Positions 59,230 to 64,000 of a stretch of 64,000 bases of DNA are shown in pieces. Within the stretch, counting starts at the first letter, position 1. The number at the start of each line of letters is the position of its first letter. The notes beneath the pieces are model-generated. The model was not told where the DNA came from. It saw only the letters and a program-made list of their open reading frames with translations, and did not search any database. The position numbers and the translations under genes are program-made. The stretch covers positions 496,001 to 560,000 of the forward strand of contig JAJAGP010000222.1 in the NCBI GenBank assembly GCA_025084515.1, in the 5' to 3' direction. The stretch comes from Ancistrus triradiatus (Eukaryota; Chordata; Actinopteri; Siluriformes; Loricariidae).

Positions 59230-59965
59230 TTGGAACCCCGTCCTTCAGAACTGCCTCAATTCTTCATGATATAGATTCACCAGGGTGCTGGAAACATTCC
59301 TCAGAGATTTTGGTCTATATCGACACCGTTGCTGCAAATTTTGTTGCCTGCTCATCCATGATGCGAATCTCCCGTTCCACCACATCCCAAGATGCTCTAT
59401 TGGATTGTGATCTGGTGACTGAGGAGGCTGTTTGAGTACAGTGACTCATTGTCATGTTCAAGGAACCAGTTTGAGATGATGAGCTTTGTGACATGGCGTG
59501 TTATCCTGCTGGAAGTAGCTGTCAGAAGGTGGTACACTGTGGTCTTAAAGGGATGCACACGGTCAGCAACAATACTTCAGTTGGCTGGGTGTTTAATCGA
59601 TGCTCAATTGGTATTAATGGGCCCAAAGTGTGGCAAGAAAAAAGTCCGTACACCATTACACCACCAGCAGCAGCCTGAACTGTTGATACAAGGCAGGATG
59701 GATCCTGGATGTTTTGGGAAGCCTGTCTGCACTGAAGCCTCACTTCCCTGTTCTTAGCTGACGGGATTCACACCCAGTTTGGTCTTCTGCTTCTGTAGCC
59801 CATGTGCATCAAGGTTGGACATGTACATTCAGATTTGGTTGTGAGTGAAAATCCCAGTCGATCGGCAGTTTCTGAAAACCTCACACCAGCTTGTCTGCCA
59901 CATTCAAAGTCACTTAAATCACCTTTCTTCCCCATTCTGATGCTGGGTTTGAACTTCAGCAGGTC
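59230..59965. mobile_element. Large decayed DNA-transposon relic
   Basis: CATTCCTCAGAGATTTTGG, ATGCGAATCTCCCGTTCC, GTGACATGGCGTGTTATCC, GATACAAGGCAGGATGGATC and TTCAAAGTCACTTAAATCACC occur in the order of a dispersed fish element. Minus-strand frames are broken. Related pieces lie at 4110 and 43061. Confidence 0.65.
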
Positions 59966-60266
59966 GTCTTGACCATGGGATCATTTACTGAGTTTCCTGA
60001 CAAGCATGGTGCTGAGGAGCTGAGTGAAGAGGCTGAAAAGGGGAGCTTTTGGCTGTGGCTCAGAAAACATGACAAAACCTGGGGATGAAAGCATCCTAGT
60101 GCCAGCCGCAGGGAATGGCAGGGAGATGTCCTTGTCACCGCTCCACCATCAGGAGATGTTTGGGATCAATGGAGCGAGACATCAGCGAAAGTGGCTCTCG
60201 GCGGATGACCTTGAAAGCTGGCACACCTACCTGTGTGCTCACCTGGATACAACATATGTATGGATG

Positions 60267-60332
60267 TTCAAGAAGTTGAATCTGTTCATCTGGACAATCT
60301 ATGGTCCAGATGAACAGATTCAACTTCTTGAA
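60267..60332. repeat. Perfect 29-bp hairpin
   Basis: 60267-60295 (starts TTCAAGAAGTTGAATCTG, ends CATCTGGAC) is the exact reverse complement of 60304-60332, with an 8-base spacer (AATCTATG). Outside the arms the match stops at once. Confidence 0.95.
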
Positions 60333-60710
60333 TTTTCTTACCTGGATCATTGAGCATGCATCAAGATATGTATGGATGGATTTTATTTCCGATTAGAATT
60401 TCTCATAGTCAAAAATAAACGATGGGTTTGTAGACCTAGAATAATCACTAGACAGTCCCGAGACAATTGTGTTATTATTTGATGGGGTTAATGTTTTTGT
60501 TAATTTGTTCATAATTGTTGATCACTACAGTACTGTACAAACTATACAGAGCAATATTAGCCTATGAGGAAGAGAACTGGTGAGGGCAGCAAATAAAATG
60601 ATGGACATCACCAAGGAACCATCATCGACTGTTTTTACTGGAATAAATAACGCAGAGAGACTCGCTCATAATCTCTTTAATATATTTTAATATTTTATTA
60701 ATTACATATA

Positions 60711-61043
60711 CACTGCCTGGCCAAAAAAGGTCACACACTCTACTATTTCGTTTCCTTTAGCTTTGATTAGGGCACGCATTCGCTGTGGTATCGTTTCCAC
60801 AAGCTTCTGCAATGTCGCAACATTTATTTATGTCCAGAGTTGCATTCATTTTTCCCCCCAAGATCTTGTATTGATGATGGGAGATTTGCTCCACTGCACA
60901 AAGTCTTCTCCAGCACATCCCAAAGATCCTCAATGAGGATCAGGTCTGGACTCGCAGGCTCCCTTTTTTTAATTTTTTTTTTTTTTTTTTGTACTATTTG
61001 CTTAGTTAAATCCAGTTGCTGACCTTTTTTTGGCCAGGCAGTG
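60711..61043 (-). mobile_element. Family B Tc1-like MITE with intact ends
   Basis: The ends CACTGCCTGGCCAAAAAAGG and CCTTTTTTTGGCCAGGCAGTG are inverted and flanked by TA. 333 bp. The minus strand keeps LWDVLEKTLCSGANLPSSIQ (transposase C-terminal region). The most reduced of the three family B copies. Confidence 0.87.
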
Positions 61044-61289
61044 TACAATTGTATTATATTCTTCAGTTTAATATTCTCTATCTTGTTATATATTCTTCAT
61101 AATATTACATTCTCTTTGAATTAGCATAGTCTATATTTTATTTTATTTATATTTTATTGTTTTATATATTATATTATGTTCTGGTATATTATATATTTTT
61201 CTCTCTTTACCTTATGTGTAGTTAAACTACTGTTCTAGATGTATTTTTTAGGTAATTTAGTTTAATTCTTACATATAACATCTGTCCAA

Positions 61290-61465
61290 GGACGTTTTGT
61301 CCTTCTTTGAGTCTTAGTCCAAGATGTCTATCTTATAACATTTTGGGAGTTTTGTCTTGCCGCTGTCGCCTTAGGCTTGCTCAGTTGGGGCTGTAGGCCT
61401 AAATAGTTGGAAAGCTGCTTTGAGACATTGGTCTGTAGAAATAAATTGGACTTGACTTTACTTTA
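61290..61465 (+). mobile_element. LINE 3' tail
   Basis: TTTGAGTCTTAGTCCAAGATG, GCCGCTGTCGCCTTAGGC and AAAGCTGCTTTGAGACATTG, diverged from the 41360 copy. Confidence 0.65.
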
Positions 61466-61534
61466 AATGGATATTTTGCATTGAAAGGCATCATTCTGGA
61501 AATGGGGACGCCTCAGCGGCCCTTTGTGAATGAA

Positions 61535-61720
61535 ATTGACTGTGGTAGCCTAGCGGTTAAGGCACTGGACTAAGGAACAGAAAGTCCAGGATCAAATCCC
61601 TCCTCTGCCAAGCTGCCGCTGTTGGGTCCTTGAGCAAAACCCCCACAACGGCTTGTGTTGTAAGACTATCAACTGTCACTCTGAAAAGTCTCTCTGAATT
61701 AGGGCGTCTGCTGAAATATT
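61535..61720 (+). mobile_element. tRNA-derived SINE (family 1)
   Basis: GTGGTAGCCTAGCGGTTAAG, GTCCAGGATCAAATCCCTCC and CTGCCGCTGTTGGGTCCTTG, with a decayed tail AGGGCGTCTGCTGAAA. Confidence 0.83.
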
Positions 61721-61954
61721 ATTGAAATATAGTGAAAATAATCACTTTGTTGAAGTTTGTATTGTAACATGGCTATGCAGTGTTTTTCTGTACTATTCAT
61801 TTAAGATAAAAAAAAATGTGGTGAATCACGATTTTGCTTTTTAATTGTTTGTCCAAGCTTTCTAAAGTAGATATAGTATAATATTTGAGGCTGGTATTTG
61901 TGAAATTCTGCGAAAAAACAGCTAATGAGCAAAGCCTTCATCACCTTCCTGCAG

Positions 61955-61994
61955 CATTCCTGAACACATCATAAACCTGATCTCCCGGATGCAG
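61955..61994 (+). other. Exon-like 40-nt segment (candidate cryptic or poison exon)
   Basis: The acceptor-like CATCACCTTCCTGCAG ends at 61954 and the donor-like GTAAAT starts at 61995. After the AG left by exon G it reads open as S-IPEHIINLISRMQ with no stop, ending on a codon boundary. It does not match known neurobeachin sequence. Its length is not a multiple of three, so inclusion would put the next expected exon out of frame. It could equally be chance. Confidence 0.25.
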
Positions 61995-62471
61995 GTAAAT
62001 CCGACTGCCACGAGTAATTACCCAATCTGTCAGATTGATGAGAATGTCCAGAACTATTGCAGGCTCATGAAATTTTCTCACCAGTGGCTCTGGCTTCCTT
62101 TATTGGATCCCATGCAACTCTATGCAGATGTTCTATGGCAGTGGGTTTACACTTTTTGTTTTGCATTCTTTGGGTTTAGTTTAATGAGCAGATTAATTGG
62201 TATGATTTGTAAACGTGTCAGTCGGTGCTATTGTCCAGTCACGGTTTCTGCTCACTGAGGGGCTTCATGACTTTGAAGAACGTGGTAATCATTAGGAGAT
62301 CCAAGCCAGCACAGAGTAAAGGTGTTTATCGGTCTTTGAAATGATACAAAGCCCACACTGATATGTGATCTATCATATGATGGATGTGATGGATATCTAA
62401 TGCAGCCAATAACAGACAAGCCTCGGGGATGTTTCAGTGCTCTACAATGACATGCAAAGCAATGCTTTATA

Positions 62472-62980
62472 CACCAGCTGGCCAAGAAAAGGTCTCTCAC
62501 ACTAATATTTGGTCAGACCGCCTTTAGCTTTGATTATGATTTGCATTTGCTGTAGCATCATTTCCAGAAGCTTCTGCAATGTCACAGCATTTATTTCTGT
62601 CCAGAGCTGCATTCATTTTTTCCCAAGATCTTGTATTGATGATGGGAGATTTGTTCCACTGCACAAAGTCTTCTCCAGCACATCCCAAAGATTCTCAATG
62701 GGGTTCAGCTCTGGACTCTGTGGTGGACAATCCATGTGTGATAATGATGGCTCATGCTCCCTGAACCACTCTTTCCCAATCTGACCCCTCTGAAACAGAA
62801 GAACATCTTTTCCACGACCACAGGATGTCTTTCGACATGGCTGTTTAACAAATGAGAAGCTCCTCACTGCATCAGTTAGGGTTAAAGAACTTGTTGCCAG
62901 CTGAAACATAATCACCAATGCAGGAATTATCCGATACGAGGCTCTTTTTTAATTATGTGCTTAGTTAAATCCAGGTGGTG
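62472..62980 (-). mobile_element. Family B Tc1-like deletion derivative
   Basis: Left end CACCAGCTGGCCAAGAAAAG after TA. The minus strand is open for about 100 codons, including WFREHEPSLSHMD and PPQSPELNPIENLWDVLEKT. It shares the deletion junction region (TSSLTLTDAVRSFSFVK) with the 8357 copy, so both stem from one shortened ancestor. The right TIR is lost. Confidence 0.83.
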
Positions 62981-63311
62981 AGTGGTGGTGTCAAGTTGAT
63001 GATTATAATACAAATAAAAAATAATTAAATGGGTTTACTCCTCCAACAGTCCAAAGACATACATGAGGTTAATTGATTACACTAAACTGGCCAGATCTAA
63101 GCATGTACGACTACTTCGATGTAACCTTGTGTCTGTCATTAAATAGCCATTGATGCTGAAAGCGACATTAAATAAACCAAACAAACTAACAAAAACATTG
63201 CATGCTTTGTCCAAGTTCAAATGCTGGGAAAGGTCTTTCAGTTAATTGTTTGCAAATTATGCTATGGCCAGATTGTACTGGTCATGTTAGGCTAAAATAG
63301 ATTGTAATATA

Positions 63312-63809
63312 CAGTACTGTGCAAAAGTCTTAGACCACCATTATAATTGTTGTTTAACAATGCTATAATTAATATATATTGACAATTGCGATATATAACT
63401 TGTATTATTCACTTCATAAAGCTGTTTTCCACTGATCTTCATTCCAGTCTTTGTGAGCTGTAGTATATCTTAGCCTTTTCACCCTGTTCCTGCTCCCATA
63501 AAGTGGTTCCTTGGCTGCTACCATTCCAAAACGACCTGATCGAGCTTCTTCAGACTGTAGAAGGGTCAACCAATGAAGCTGCCAGATGCTGCTCAAGTGT
63601 ATGAGGAGGTCTCAGTTGCTATTTGCTCCTGTAGTCTATAGAAGCTGTTTTCTTCTCCTTTTTTTGAGTTTTTAACACTGCATACACGTTTCCTGTAGTT
63701 TTTGGATGTATTGTAATAGAGACTGAGAAATGATTGTATGCAGTCATTATAGCATTAAAACAGTGGTGTATCTAATCTAATGGTGGCCCAAGACTTTTGC
63801 ATAGTACTG
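63312..63809 (-). mobile_element. Family A Tc1-like deletion derivative, both ends
   Basis: CAGTACTGTGCAAAAGTCTT and AAGACTTTTGCATAGTACTG are inverted. The minus-strand remnant reads NRVKRLRYTTAHKDWNEDQW, the linker before the catalytic domain. Left TA present; right TA mutated. Confidence 0.83.
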
Positions 63810-64000
63810 AAAGTCCAAGTTTGAGTTCAATTGCTTGGGGATACAGAGATGATTATATGACCCAAAAAAAAATCTTTAAATGGCTTTTTATAATCTGTGG
63901 GTATGCATTGGGCCTTTATCTCATAATTGGCTGTGTTTACGTGTTGGTTGGTGTAACATATTGTTTGGAATTTCTCCTACCTCTGTGCTTTAGTCAAATA

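Larger units (their letters stand above)
57263..64000 (+). other. nbea: nbea intron after exon G (3' end outside the window)
   Basis: Starts at donor GTACGG and has no confirmed acceptor before 64000. It holds a TG microsatellite (57566-57617), a LINE-like fragment (about 58160-58290), nested SINEs (58497-58940), a transposon relic (59230-59965), a perfect hairpin (60267-60332), Tc1-like derivatives (60711-61043, 62472-62980 and 63312-63809), a LINE tail (61290-61465), a SINE (61535-61720) and an exon-like 40-nt segment (61955-61994). 57.7-58.15 kb shows nothing clear. Confidence 0.75.

Overview
The window is about 64 kb from inside one large, intron-rich vertebrate gene, almost certainly from a bony (teleost) fish. 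Seven short plus-strand exons with proper AG/GT borders and compatible phases encode a continuous, strongly conserved stretch of neurobeachin (nbea), the neuronal BEACH-family scaffold protein and PKA anchor. They lie at 3177-3334, 8914-9037, 15181-15308, 24489-24550, 42027-42091, 49897-50005 and 57096-57262: 813 nt, about 271 codons. This stretch runs from the Ser/Thr-rich linker through most of the DUF1088 region that precedes the PH-BEACH module. Paralogue-specific residues (CHAMKDHIV, ILNRQRAEDVHKHAEFE) favour NBEA over LRBA. The gene enters from the left and leaves to the right: the next expected exon (the conserved FWRLDYWEDD block) is not in the window, and the last exon ends two bases into a Ser codon.

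More than 98% of the window is intron, and much of that is decayed mobile DNA of a typical fish kind. It includes at least five Tc1/mariner-like families: short deletion derivatives with TACAGTACTGTGCAAAAGTC ends, short derivatives with CACTGCCTGGCC ends, one nearly full-length 1.58 kb element, a family ending CAAGCACCACTG, and a MAKTKEL-type element. A CAGTGGTACCTCGGTTCTCG-ended non-autonomous family occurs six times. There is a pogo-like deletion derivative, hAT-like elements with 8-bp target duplications, a 0.54 kb palindromic element, several tRNA-derived SINE families and short LINE 3' tails. Long TA/TG microsatellites sit at 15.7-16.4, 17.6-18.4, 23.3-23.8, 24.1-24.2 and 37.65-37.8 kb. 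Several insertions are nested and can be ordered in time.

Some intron blocks have balanced composition and no recognisable repeat (6.3-6.6, 18.6-19.0, 22.1-22.9, 25.6-26.6, 29.1-29.8, 33.4-34.0, 36.8-37.6 and 54.6-55.3 kb). They are the best places to look for conserved regulatory elements. Vertebrate NBEA introns are known to host MAB21L1; no mab21l1-sized ORF (about 359 codons) exists here, so any such gene lies outside.

I find no complete protein-coding gene other than the nbea segment, no true tRNA or rRNA gene, no CRISPR array, no operon and no new defence or metabolic system. The main points for follow-up are a 40-nt exon-like segment in the last intron that would break the reading frame (possible poison exon), a 29-bp perfect hairpin at 60.27 kb, a large interrupted inverted repeat at 19.3-21.7 kb, a 136-138 bp tandem repeat at 50.8 kb, and the regulatory candidates.
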